Assembly (NCBI RefSeq): GCF_014205215.1
Contig: NZ_JACHNC010000001.1
Span: 5,001 to 69,000, forward strand
Direction of reading: 5' to 3'
From: Actinoplanes lobatus
GTDB taxonomy: Bacteria > Actinomycetota > Actinomycetes > Mycobacteriales > Micromonosporaceae
DNA: 64,000 bases
Shown: positions 55,688 through 63,938 of the stretch, one piece after another
Position numbering within the stretch: the first letter of the stretch is position 1
Layout of the letters: each line of letters begins with the position of its first letter
Made by a program: the position numbers and the translations under genes
The notes under the pieces: generated by a model
Told to the model about the DNA's origin: nothing
Databases searched by the model: none
The model's input: only the letters and a program-made list of their open reading frames with translations

Positions 55688-56644
55688 CTACCCGGCCTGG
55701 GCCAGCGCCACACCGAAGCGGTCGTCCGGATCGGTCCACCAGTGCCGCAGGGTGAAACCGGCGGCGGCCAGCTCGGCGGCGAGGCCGTCCCTGCGGAACT
55801 TGGCGGAGATCTCGGTGCGCATCTCCTCCCCGGCGGCGAACGGCACGGTGAGATCCAGCTCCGGGATGCGCACCACCTGGTCGCGCGACGACCGCAACCG
55901 CATCTCGATCCACTCGTGCCCGGCGTCCCAGAGGGCGACGTGCTCGAACGCCGCCGGGTCGAAGTCGGCGCCCAGCTCCCGGTTGATCACCCGCAGCACG
56001 TTGCGGTTGAACTCGGCGGTCACCCCGGCCGCGTCGTCGTAGGCGGGCACCAGGACGGCCGGATCCTTGACCAGGTCGGCGCCGAGCAGCAGCCACTCGC
56101 CCTCGTGCAGCGCGCCGCGCAGGGCGGTCAGGAAGGCGACCCGCTCCGGCGGCGTCAGGTTGCCGATCGTGCCGCCGAGGAAGGCGACCACCCGGCTGTC
56201 GCCCTCCGGGAGGTACGCCAGATGCCGGGCGAAGTCGCCGACCACCCCGGTCACGGTCAGCCCCGGATAGGCGGCGGTCAGCGCGCCGACCGCGGCGGTG
56301 AGCGCGCCCGCCGACACGTCCAGCGGCACGAACGAGCCGAGCGTGCCGCGCCGCAGCATCGCGTCGAGCAGCAGACGGGTCTTCTCCGAGGAACCGGAAC
56401 CCAGCTCCACCAGGCATTTGGCCTCGGTGATCCGGGCGATCGCGGGGGCGTGCCCGGCCAGGACCGCCCGTTCGGCGCGGGTCGGGTAGTACTCCGGCAG
56501 CCGGGTGATCTCCTCGAAGAGCTCACTGCCACGGGCGTCGTAGAACCATCGGGGCGGCAGCCACTTCGGGGTCACGGTCAGGCCGGCGAGCACGTCGGCG
56601 CGGAGCGTTCGGGCCAGATCCCGGTCGTCGATCAGGGTGAGCAT
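55688..56644 (-). CDS. egtD: L-histidine N-alpha-methyltransferase
   Basis: Trimethylates histidine to hercynine, first committed step of ergothioneine synthesis. 318 residues with PKWLPPRWFYDARGSELFE near the start, SAM-binding LVELGSGSSEKTR, FLGGTIGN and the C-terminal EEMRTEISAKF. Follows egtC after 8 nt. All diagnostic motifs intact. Confidence 0.95.
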   Translation of the reverse strand: MLTLIDDRDLARTLRADVLAGLTVTPKWLPPRWFYDARGSELFEEITRLPEYYPTRAERAVLAGHAPAIARITEAKCLVELGSGSSEKTRLLLDAMLRRGTLGSFVPLDVSAGALTAAVGALTAAYPGLTVTGVVGDFARHLAYLPEGDSRVVAFLGGTIGNLTPPERVAFLTALRGALHEGEWLLLGADLVKDPAVLVPAYDDAAGVTAEFNRNVLRVINRELGADFDPAAFEHVALWDAGHEWIEMRLRSSRDQVVRIPELDLTVPFAAGEEMRTEISAKFRRDGLAAELAAAGFTLRHWWTDPDDRFGVALAQAG

Positions 56645-56652
56645 GGTTCTCC

Positions 56653-57396
56653 TCAGAGAGTCGGTGTCATCTCCAGAGCGGTGGCGGTGGCGACCACCAG
56701 GTGGCCGTCCGGGACGGGCTGCCAGGCCGGGGAGGCGTCCAAGGGTTCCGAGCCGATCAGGACCGAGCCGCGGCCGGCGTGCACCGACAGGGCGTGGCCG
56801 TGTGCCGTCGCGATCAGCTGCGTGCCGTCGGTGAGCAGCAGGTTCAGCCGGGATCCGGGGGCCGCCGCGGCCACGTCGACGACCAGCGCGGCGACCGCCT
56901 TGGGGGCGGGCTCGCCGGCTCGCAGCCGGGCTCGCAGCAGCGCCCAGAGGGTGGCCGAGTCGGTCGGCGCGTCCATCGTGAGCAGGTCCTCGACCGGCAG
57001 CTCACCGGCGAGTCCGGCGACCGCCGACGGCCAGCCGCGGACCACGCCGTTGTGGCTGAACAGCCAGCGGCCGTCGGTGAACGGCGCCGCCGCGGTCTCC
57101 ACGACCGGCAGGCCCACGGTGGCCGAGCGAACCGCGGCGAGGACCGCCCCGGACCGGGTGGCGGCCGCCAGCGACGGCAGGGCGGCGTCGGTCCAGATCG
57201 GCATGGCGCTGCGGTACCGCACCGGCTCGGCGGCGCCCGGCGGCCACCAGCCGACCCCGAAGCCGTCGGCGTTGATGGTGCCGCCGCCGCGCATGTCGCG
57301 CGGCGCCCACGCCTGCGTCACCAGCGCGTGCGGCGGGTCCAGCAGGAGACTCGACAACGGTACGGGCGGGCCGAGATATCCGAGGTGGCGGCACAT
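56653..57396 (-). CDS. egtC: Gamma-glutamyl-hercynylcysteine sulfoxide hydrolase
   Basis: Removes the gamma-glutamyl group in the ergothioneine pathway. 247 residues, N-terminal-nucleophile amidotransferase fold starting MCRHLGYLG with Cys2 as nucleophile; FSHNG and DSATLW are also typical. Its ATG overlaps the egtB stop by 1 nt (TGATG), fixing the start. Confidence 0.94.
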   Translation of the reverse strand: MCRHLGYLGPPVPLSSLLLDPPHALVTQAWAPRDMRGGGTINADGFGVGWWPPGAAEPVRYRSAMPIWTDAALPSLAAATRSGAVLAAVRSATVGLPVVETAAAPFTDGRWLFSHNGVVRGWPSAVAGLAGELPVEDLLTMDAPTDSATLWALLRARLRAGEPAPKAVAALVVDVAAAAPGSRLNLLLTDGTQLIATAHGHALSVHAGRGSVLIGSEPLDASPAWQPVPDGHLVVATATALEMTPTL

Positions 57397-58691
57397 CAGG
57401 CGGCTCGGGCGCAGCGGAAGCCGGAGAAGATCTGCCGCCGGATCGGGTGGTCCCAGTTGCGGAAGGTGCCCCGGCAGGCGGCCGCGTCGGTGCCGAACGA
57501 GCCGCCGCGCAGCACCCGGTAGTCGCCGCCGAAGAAGACCTCCGAATACTCCCGGTACGGAAAGGCCGTGAACCCCGGATAGGGCTCGAAACCGCTGGAC
57601 ACCCACTCCCAGACGTCGCCGATCAGCTGGTGCACGCCGTCCGGGGAGGCGCCGTCCGGGTAGGCGCCGACCGGAGCCGGGCCGAGGTGCCGCTGCCCCA
57701 GGTTGGCGTGCCGGGCCTCGGGCGGGTCGTCGCCCCACGGGTAGCGGCGGGAGCGGCCGGTCGCCGGGTCGTGGCGGGCCGCCTTCTCCCACTCCGCCTC
57801 GGTGGGCAGGCGTTTACCGGCCCACGCGGCGTAGGCCTCGGCCTCGTGGTAGCCGACGTGCACGACCGGCTCGTGCGGGTGCACCGGCTCGACGCGGCCG
57901 AACCGGCGGTAGTGCCAGCCGTCGTGGTCGCGCAGCCAGTGCAGCGGCTTCTCCAGGCCGGCCTTCATCCGGTGGGCCCACCCGCGTTCGCTCCACCAGC
58001 GGGGGTCGTCGTAGCCGCCGGCGTCGATGAACGCGGCGTACTGCTCGTTGGTGGTGGGGGCGGCGTCGATCCAGAACGCCGGGACGTCGACGATGTGGGC
58101 GGGGCGTTCGTTGTCCAGGGCCCAGGGCTCGGTGTCCGTACCCATAACAAATTTTCCCGCTTTTATCAGGATTTCTCCGTGGATAACGTTTTTCGATGGC
58201 GGAGGCGGCGGAGCGGACAGCACCGGCGCTCCGGCCCGCAGCTGGTGGGTGGCCAGCATGGTCTCGTCGTGCTGCTGCTCGTGCTGGACGATCATGCCGA
58301 ACGCGAACCCGTCGTCGACCAGCCGCCGCGACGGGTCGAACCGCACCCGGTCGAGCACGTCCAGGACCTTGTCGCGGACCGTCGCCGTGTACGCCCGGGC
58401 CTCCGCCGGGTTCAGCAGCGGCAGAGCCGGCCGGTCCCGGCGGGCGTGCTTGAAGGCGTCGTAGAGCTCGTCGATGTCGTGGCGCACCGGGTCGCGGCCG
58501 CCCACGTCCCGGACCAGCCAGAGCTCCTCCTGGTTGCCGATGTGCGCGAGGTCCCACACCAGCGGGGACATCAGCGGCGAGTGCTGGCGTGTCAGGTCGT
58601 CCTCGTCGACCGCGTCGGTGAGCAGCGCGGTCCGTGCCCGGGTGCGCTCCAACTCGGCGGCGATGGCCAGCCGCAGGTCCTGGGTCGTCAT
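57396..58691 (-). CDS. egtB: Hercynine oxygenase
   Basis: Iron enzyme that joins hercynine to gamma-glutamylcysteine with oxygen. 431 residues: DinB-like N-terminal domain with HIGNQEELWL and the iron motif MIVQHEQQHDE, then an FGE-sulfatase-like C-terminal domain with WALDNERPAH, RLPTEAEWEKAAR and GDVWEWVSS. Residues 167-184 at the junction are encoded by a strikingly AT-rich stretch (58140-58193). ATG overlaps egtA stop by 4 nt. Confidence 0.95.
   Translation of the reverse strand: MTTQDLRLAIAAELERTRARTALLTDAVDEDDLTRQHSPLMSPLVWDLAHIGNQEELWLVRDVGGRDPVRHDIDELYDAFKHARRDRPALPLLNPAEARAYTATVRDKVLDVLDRVRFDPSRRLVDDGFAFGMIVQHEQQHDETMLATHQLRAGAPVLSAPPPPPSKNVIHGEILIKAGKFVMGTDTEPWALDNERPAHIVDVPAFWIDAAPTTNEQYAAFIDAGGYDDPRWWSERGWAHRMKAGLEKPLHWLRDHDGWHYRRFGRVEPVHPHEPVVHVGYHEAEAYAAWAGKRLPTEAEWEKAARHDPATGRSRRYPWGDDPPEARHANLGQRHLGPAPVGAYPDGASPDGVHQLIGDVWEWVSSGFEPYPGFTAFPYREYSEVFFGGDYRVLRGGSFGTDAAACRGTFRNWDHPIRRQIFSGFRCARAA
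58140..58193 (-). other. Low-GC patch within egtB at the domain junction
   Basis: About 35% GC over 48 nt, in a gene that is otherwise around 70%. In frame it uses AAA three times, GGA, GAA, ATA, TTT, GTT and GGT, codons seldom seen in neighbours. The encoded residues (KNVIHGEILIKAGKFVMG) replace the usual Pro/Gly-rich lead-in to the FGE-type domain. The reading frame is intact. Confidence 0.8.
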
Positions 58692-59905
58692 GCGGAGATC
58701 CCCTCTCGGTGATGGTTCAGCCGGCGCTGGACGACCTCGACGATCTCCTGCCGGACGGCGCCCGGCAGCCCGGTCCGGTCCAGGTGGCGGCAGGCCAGGC
58801 CGGCCAGGCCGGCGGCGGACCGGCGGACCGGGCCGTCGGCCAGGCCGAACCGCGCGGCGGCACGCCAGCGGCCGGCCCCGGCGGCGGCGAGTTCGCGGGC
58901 CCGGTCGGTGAGCGTGTCGGAGTCGAGCAGGGTGACCAGCACCGCGGCCGGGACGATCCACTCGTCACCGGGCTGGGTGTCCAGGTAGCGGACCTCCAGG
59001 TAGCCGCGGGGCCGGACCGGCGGGAACAGGGTGCCGAGGTGGTACTCGAGGTCGGCCGGCGTGGGTGGACGGCCGATCCGCCCGCCGCCGATCCGGCCGG
59101 CCTCGATACCGCCCGCCTCGATCCAGTCGGCGAAGGTCACCTCGGGCGGGACGTCCCAGCGGCCGTCCGGCCGGGGCACGCACAGCAGCGGGGCGCGGAC
59201 CGCGTACTCCGCCCAGGCTCGCGCCGGGTCCGCGGAGGCCGGGACCGGGGCGGTACGCCGGGGGTCGATCCCGTACCAGGAGGCCATCCGCCGGGACGCC
59301 CAGCCGTCGGCCGGGGAGTTGGCGAACAGGGCCAGCAGGGCCGGGCCCATCTCGTGCAGGGCCGCCCACCGGGGCCGGATCTGGTGCTCCTCGCCGGCGT
59401 CGAGGCAGATCTGGAGGCCGGCGGTGGCGGTCATCATGGTGCGGCCGGAGCTGTCGAAGGCCCTCTCCATGGCGGCGTACCGCGGGGCGTCGAGGAGCCG
59501 GCGGCGACGCCCGTACGGGTCGAGGCCCCGCTCCCCCAGCACGATCCCGGCATCGGCCAGCAGGTTGGTGAGGAACTCGCGGTCGGCGGTGACCGCGGCG
59601 TGCAACTCGGCCAGGGATCCGGCCGGGGCCGAGGAGATCTCGACCTGTCCGCCCGGTTCGACGGTGACGGCGCCACCGCAGGGCAGTGGCACGGGTTTCG
59701 GGTTGCCGAGGGTGACGGGCGCGTGCTCGCCCAGTGCCCTGGCAAGGTCGCCGGCCCGCAGGTACGCGGACGGATCGGCGGCGCGGTGTGTGGTCCACTC
59801 CAACTCGGCGCCGACCTGGCGGGGCGGGCCGGTCTTGAAACAGATTCCGGAGATGTGCTCGATCGCATCGGCGGTCCGTCGCAGGACCCGGTCAGCCGAA
59901 CCCAT
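58688..59905 (-). CDS. egtA: Glutamate-cysteine ligase of the ergothioneine pathway
   Basis: Makes gamma-glutamylcysteine for EgtB. 405 residues with VGAELEWTTH, GGQVEISSAPAGS, MTATAGLQICLDAGEE and YLEVRYLDTQPGDEW, typical of actinobacterial EgtA. ATG 59905 has AAGGGGGG upstream. First gene of egtABCD; two small palindromes lie just upstream (59917-59933 and 59957-59973). Confidence 0.93.
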   Translation of the reverse strand: MGSADRVLRRTADAIEHISGICFKTGPPRQVGAELEWTTHRAADPSAYLRAGDLARALGEHAPVTLGNPKPVPLPCGGAVTVEPGGQVEISSAPAGSLAELHAAVTADREFLTNLLADAGIVLGERGLDPYGRRRRLLDAPRYAAMERAFDSSGRTMMTATAGLQICLDAGEEHQIRPRWAALHEMGPALLALFANSPADGWASRRMASWYGIDPRRTAPVPASADPARAWAEYAVRAPLLCVPRPDGRWDVPPEVTFADWIEAGGIEAGRIGGGRIGRPPTPADLEYHLGTLFPPVRPRGYLEVRYLDTQPGDEWIVPAAVLVTLLDSDTLTDRARELAAAGAGRWRAAARFGLADGPVRRSAAGLAGLACRHLDRTGLPGAVRQEIVEVVQRRLNHHREGISA

Positions 59906-59916
59906 GACCCCCCTTG

Positions 59917-59973
59917 GATCACCATGCGTGATCAATAGACTCCACTGAGTGCGGTGCGGTATGGACCATACCG
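59917..59973. promoter_or_regulatory. Two palindromes in the egtA/beta-glucosidase divergent region
   Basis: GATCAC-N5-GTGATC (59917-59933) and CGGTATGG-A-CCATACCG (59957-59973, 8-nt perfect arms). The first is 11 nt before the egtA start codon. Either may be an operator for the egt operon or for the divergent GH3 gene; the second is nearer the middle. Function unknown. Confidence 0.55.
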
Positions 59974-60008
59974 GCATCGCGGCGAATTCGCCTCCCCCTC
60001 GCATCGGT

Positions 60009-60087
60009 GGAACGATGAAGTTCCGGAACCGTGGCGGGGTGCCGGAACCGGTTCCGGACTGGAAGACTCCGAACCGTTCGTGTTCGG
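60009..60087 (+). promoter_or_regulatory. Array of GGAAC/GTTCC half-sites before the GH3 gene
   Basis: Half-sites occur at 60009 (GGAAC), 60020 (GTTCC), 60025 (GGAAC) and within the perfect 16-nt palindrome CCGGAACCGGTTCCGG (60042-60057). A further pair CCGAAC-N7-GTTCGG is at 60069-60087. Probably a repressor binding array for the glycosidase gene. Not the CebR-type sequence TGGGAGCGCTCCCA. Confidence 0.6.
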
Positions 60088-60110
60088 TACACCCCCTTGG
60101 GAGCGATGCC

Positions 60111-62348
60111 ATGCCCATGCCATATCAGGACTCCACGCTCGGAGTTTCGGAGCGCGTGGAGGATCTGCTGGGCCGGATGACGCTGCCCGAGAAGATCGGC
60201 CAGATGCTCCAGCTCGACGCCCGCCAGGACCTGTCCGAGATCGTTCTGGACAAGCTCGCCGGATCGATCCTGCACACCTCACCGGCCAAGCTGGTCGAGG
60301 CGGCCGAGCTGGTCGCGCGTACCCGTCTGCGGATCCCGCTGATCACCGCCGAGGACTGCATCCACGGCCACGGCTTCTGGCCCGGCGCCACGGTCTTCCC
60401 CACCCAGCTCGGCATGGCCGCCACGTGGGACCCGGACCTGGTCGAGAAGGTCGGCCGGGCCACCGCCGTCGAGGCCGCCGCCACCGGCGTGCACTGGACC
60501 TTCTCACCGGTGCTCTGCATCGCCCGGGACCTGCGCTGGGGCCGGGTCGACGAGACGTTCGGCGAGGACCCGTACCTGATCGGCGAGCTGGGCGCCGCGA
60601 TGATCCGCGGCTACCAGGGCGAGGGCCTCACCGACCCGACCGCCATCCTGGCCACCGCCAAGCACTTCGCCGGCTACTCGGAGACCCAGGGCGGCCGGGA
60701 CGCCAGCGAGGCCGACATCAGCCGGCGCAAGCTGCGCTCCTGGTTCCTGCCGCCGTTCGAGCGGGCCGCCGCCGAGGGCTGCCGGGTCTTCATGCTCGGC
60801 TACCAGTCGATGGACGGCGTGCCGATCACCGCCAACAAGTGGCTGCTCAACGACGTGCTCAAGGGCGAGTGGGGCTTCACCGGCACGCTCGTCACCGACT
60901 GGGACAACGTCGGCCGGATGGTCTGGGAGCAGAAGGTCTGCGCCGACTACGCCGAGGCCGCGGCGTCCGCGGTCAAGGCCGGCAACGACGTCATCATGAC
61001 GACCCCGGCCTTCTTCGAAGGCGCCCAGGAGGCGATCCGGCGCGGCCTTCTGCATGAGGACGACATCGATGCGGGGGTACGGCGGATCCTGCGCCTGAAG
61101 TTCGAACTGGGCCTCTTCGAGAACCCGCGGACCCCGGACGCCGCCCGCCAGCGTGAGGTGATCGGGTGCACCGCGCACACCGAGCTCAACCTCGAGGTGG
61201 CCCGGCGGTCGCTGGTGCTGCTGCGCAACGACGGCGTACTGCCCCTGCCGTCCGCGCCGTCGAAGCGCATCGCGCTGCTCGGGCCCAACGCCCACGACGT
61301 GTCCGCGCAGCTCGGCGACTGGGCCGGCGACTCCGGGCAGGTCGACTGGATGCCCGACGGCCACCCGAGGGAGCTGACCTCGACGGTCCTCGACGGGCTC
61401 CGCTCGCTGCTGCCCGACGGCTGGGAACTCGACTTCGACCCGGCCGTGGAGATCGAGCGCCTCGTACCCGATCCCGAGGGCGAGACGTTCCCCGACGGGC
61501 AGCCCCGGCCGCCGATCTCGGAGGCCGTCCCCGCCTCCCCGTCACGTCTCGCCGCCGCCGCCGCGACCGCGGCCGCCGCCGACTACGCGATCGTCGTCGT
61601 CGGTGACACCGTCAACCTCAACGGGGAACACAAGTCCACCGCCACCCTGGAACTCCAGGGCGGGCAGATCGCGCTGCTCGACGCGGTCGCGGCCACCGGC
61701 ACCCCGATGATCGTCGTGCTGATCGACGGCAAGCCGCTCGCCCTGCCGCCGTCGGCGCTGGAGGCGGCCGCCGTCGTCCAGGCCTTCAACCCCGGCATGC
61801 GCGGCGGGCAGGCGATCGCCGAACTGCTGCTCGGGCTGATCGAGCCGAGCGGGCGGATGCCGATCTCGGCGGCCCGGCACGCCGGTCAGCAGCCGATCTA
61901 CTACAACCAGCTGCGCGGCCAGCACGGCACCCGGTACGCCGACCTCACCCAGGACCCGCTGTTCGCCTTCGGGGAGGGACTCAGCTACACCACCGTGGTC
62001 TACGACGGGCTCAGCATCGAGGAACCGGACGTCGCCGCCGACGGGGTGGTGCGGGCCACCGTGCGGCTCACCAACACCGGGACGCGGCCGGCGCTGGAGA
62101 CCGTCCAGGTGTACGTCAGCGACCTCGTCACCAGCGTCACCTGGGCCAGCCGGGAGCTGAAGGCGTACCGGCAGGTGACCGTCGAGCCCGGGGAGAGCGT
62201 CACGGTCGCCCTGGAGGTGCCGGCCGCGGACTGCACGCTCGTGTCGGCGGACGGCGTACGGATCGTCGAGGCCGGCGACTTCGAGCTGCTCGTCGGCCCG
62301 AACTCGCGGCCCTCGGCGTTGCAGTCCGCGAAGTTCCGCATCTCCTGA
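60111..62348 (+). CDS. GH3 beta-glucosidase/beta-xylosidase family enzyme
   Basis: 745 residues without a signal peptide, so cytoplasmic. GH3 N-domain with HGHGFWPGATVFP, KHFAGYSETQGGRD and the nucleophile Asp263 in TLVTDWDNVG; then the GH3 C-domain and a C-terminal fibronectin-III-like domain (VRLTNTGTRPALETVQVYV, RELKAYRQV). It would hydrolyse imported beta-glucosides or xylosides. ATG 60111 with GGGAG 7 nt upstream. Operator-like repeats precede it. Confidence 0.92.
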   Translation: MPMPYQDSTLGVSERVEDLLGRMTLPEKIGQMLQLDARQDLSEIVLDKLAGSILHTSPAKLVEAAELVARTRLRIPLITAEDCIHGHGFWPGATVFPTQLGMAATWDPDLVEKVGRATAVEAAATGVHWTFSPVLCIARDLRWGRVDETFGEDPYLIGELGAAMIRGYQGEGLTDPTAILATAKHFAGYSETQGGRDASEADISRRKLRSWFLPPFERAAAEGCRVFMLGYQSMDGVPITANKWLLNDVLKGEWGFTGTLVTDWDNVGRMVWEQKVCADYAEAAASAVKAGNDVIMTTPAFFEGAQEAIRRGLLHEDDIDAGVRRILRLKFELGLFENPRTPDAARQREVIGCTAHTELNLEVARRSLVLLRNDGVLPLPSAPSKRIALLGPNAHDVSAQLGDWAGDSGQVDWMPDGHPRELTSTVLDGLRSLLPDGWELDFDPAVEIERLVPDPEGETFPDGQPRPPISEAVPASPSRLAAAAATAAAADYAIVVVGDTVNLNGEHKSTATLELQGGQIALLDAVAATGTPMIVVLIDGKPLALPPSALEAAAVVQAFNPGMRGGQAIAELLLGLIEPSGRMPISAARHAGQQPIYYNQLRGQHGTRYADLTQDPLFAFGEGLSYTTVVYDGLSIEEPDVAADGVVRATVRLTNTGTRPALETVQVYVSDLVTSVTWASRELKAYRQVTVEPGESVTVALEVPAADCTLVSADGVRIVEAGDFELLVGPNSRPSALQSAKFRIS

Positions 62349-62363
62349 GAATCCCGGGTCCGT

Positions 62364-62414
62364 CCGGAAGCGGACAGTCGGGTACGCATCGTGTACCCGG
62401 CCGACCGCTTCCGG
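62364..62414 (+). terminator. Nested hairpin terminator after the GH3 gene
   Basis: Outer arms CCGGAAGCGG and CCGCTTCCGG enclose an inner stem CGGGTAC/GTACCCG. It starts 15 nt past the stop and ends just before the promoter-like TACCGT of the next gene. Confidence 0.75.
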
Positions 62415-62433
62415 GACGCCTACCGTCAGTGAC

Positions 62434-63243
62434 ATGACGAATCCAACCGTGAAACAGAAGCACCGCGCCATGTGGGCCTCCGGCGACTACCCGGCGCTGG
62501 CCGCCGACATCGTCTCCCCACTCGGGCCGGTCCTGGTGACCGCCGCGGAGATCGGTCCCGGACAGACCGTCCTCGACGTCGGCGCGGGCACCGGCAACGC
62601 CGCCGTCCCGGCCGCCCTCGCCGGCGCCACCGTCACCGCCAGTGATCTCACTCCGGAGCTACTGGCGGTCGGCGAACGCCACGCCGCCACCCTCGACGCC
62701 AAACTCAACTGGGTCGAGGCCGACGCCGAGGCTCTGCCCTTCGACGCCGGTTCGTTCGACACGGTCATCTCGTGCATCGGCGTCATGTTCGCCCCGTTCC
62801 ACGAGACCGCCGCCGCGGAACTGCTCCGCGTCTGCCGTCCCGGCGGCACGATCGGCCTGATCAACTGGACACCGGAGGGCTTCATCGGGCAGATGTTCGC
62901 CACCATGAAGCCGTACGCCGCCCCGCCGCCGGCCGGCGCCCAGCCCCCACCCCGCTGGGGCGACCCGGCCCACCTGGAATCCCTGTTCGGCGACGGCGTC
63001 TCCGGAGTGACCGTGGAACGCCGCCACCTGCGGGTGACCCACTTCGGCACGCCGGAGGAGTTCCGCGACTACTTCAAGAGCGTCTACGGCCCGACCATCG
63101 CCGTCTACCGCAACATCGCCGGCGACCCGGACCGCGTCGCCGCCCTGGACGCCGACCTGGCCGCCCTCGGCACCCGCTTCGACCAGGGCGGCGGCGCGCT
63201 GGACTGGGAGTACCTGCTCTACACCGCCACCCGTACGGCCTGA
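62434..63243 (+). CDS. Class I SAM-dependent methyltransferase
   Basis: 269 residues with motif I LDVGAGTGNAAVPAA, acidic motif ASDLTPELL, VEADAEALPF and LLRVCRPGGTIGL: a UbiE/type 11 methyltransferase fold. Substrate unknown. No Shine-Dalgarno; TACCGT is 7 nt before the ATG, suggesting a leaderless message. Its last 25 nt overlap the 3' end of the opposing GNAT gene. Confidence 0.88.
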   Translation: MTNPTVKQKHRAMWASGDYPALAADIVSPLGPVLVTAAEIGPGQTVLDVGAGTGNAAVPAALAGATVTASDLTPELLAVGERHAATLDAKLNWVEADAEALPFDAGSFDTVISCIGVMFAPFHETAAAELLRVCRPGGTIGLINWTPEGFIGQMFATMKPYAAPPPAGAQPPPRWGDPAHLESLFGDGVSGVTVERRHLRVTHFGTPEEFRDYFKSVYGPTIAVYRNIAGDPDRVAALDADLAALGTRFDQGGGALDWEYLLYTATRTA

Positions 63244-63938
63244 GACCGCCGTGCCGCGGCCACCCGCCGGGTCGTGAAGCCGAGCCGGGTGTAGGTGGCC
63301 AGCGCCGCGGTGTTCCGGTGATCGACCAGGAGCGCGACCCGCTCCCGGCCGGACAGCAGCTCGTCGGCGACGAACGCGCAGATCGCCGCCCCGAGCCCGC
63401 GGCCCCGGGCCGACGGACGGGTCGCCACCCCGGACATGAACCCGATCTCCACGGTCGACCACGCCTCGGCGGCGACCGTGAGCAGGGTTCCGTCGGCGTC
63501 CCGGATGCCCGCCCACCGCCGGACCCCGGCGCCACCCGGCCGGGCGTACGACTCCGGGTAGGCCTCGTCGATCAGCGCGGTCACCTCGGCCCGGTCCCCG
63601 TCACCGAGCCAGGCGGCCGCACCCGTCGCCCGGCCGACCGGCCCGGTGGTCTCCATCCAGCCGAGGGTCACGCTCACCTCCAGCCCGGGCAGCCGCGCGA
63701 CCATCTCGGTGACCAGTTCCTCCGTCCCGAACGGCCGGAACGTCTCCCCGGTGCCCGCCAGCGCCTCGGGCAGCAGTGCCGCCACCGCGTCCGGCTCGCC
63801 GTTCATCACCAGCCGGTCCCAGTGCGACAGGTCGGGACACGCCACGACGACCGCGCCCGGCCGCCGCCAGACACGGGCGCCGGGCGCGTGCAGCGCCCAC
63901 CGGACCAGCGGATCCCCCTCAACGGCGATATCGATCAT
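63219..63938 (-). CDS. GNAT-family N-acetyltransferase
   Basis: 239 residues; the C-terminal GNAT domain (about 115-230) has the acetyl-CoA motif GVATRPSARGRGLGAAICAF and NTAALATYTRLGF. The N-terminal half (about 1-110) is a separate domain I do not recognise. Substrate unknown. ATG 63938 is near the window edge; the 62 nt to the end hold nothing I can name. Overlaps the methyltransferase gene tail by 25 nt. Confidence 0.85.
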   Translation of the reverse strand: MIDIAVEGDPLVRWALHAPGARVWRRPGAVVVACPDLSHWDRLVMNGEPDAVAALLPEALAGTGETFRPFGTEELVTEMVARLPGLEVSVTLGWMETTGPVGRATGAAAWLGDGDRAEVTALIDEAYPESYARPGGAGVRRWAGIRDADGTLLTVAAEAWSTVEIGFMSGVATRPSARGRGLGAAICAFVADELLSGRERVALLVDHRNTAALATYTRLGFTTRRVAAARRSQAVRVAV

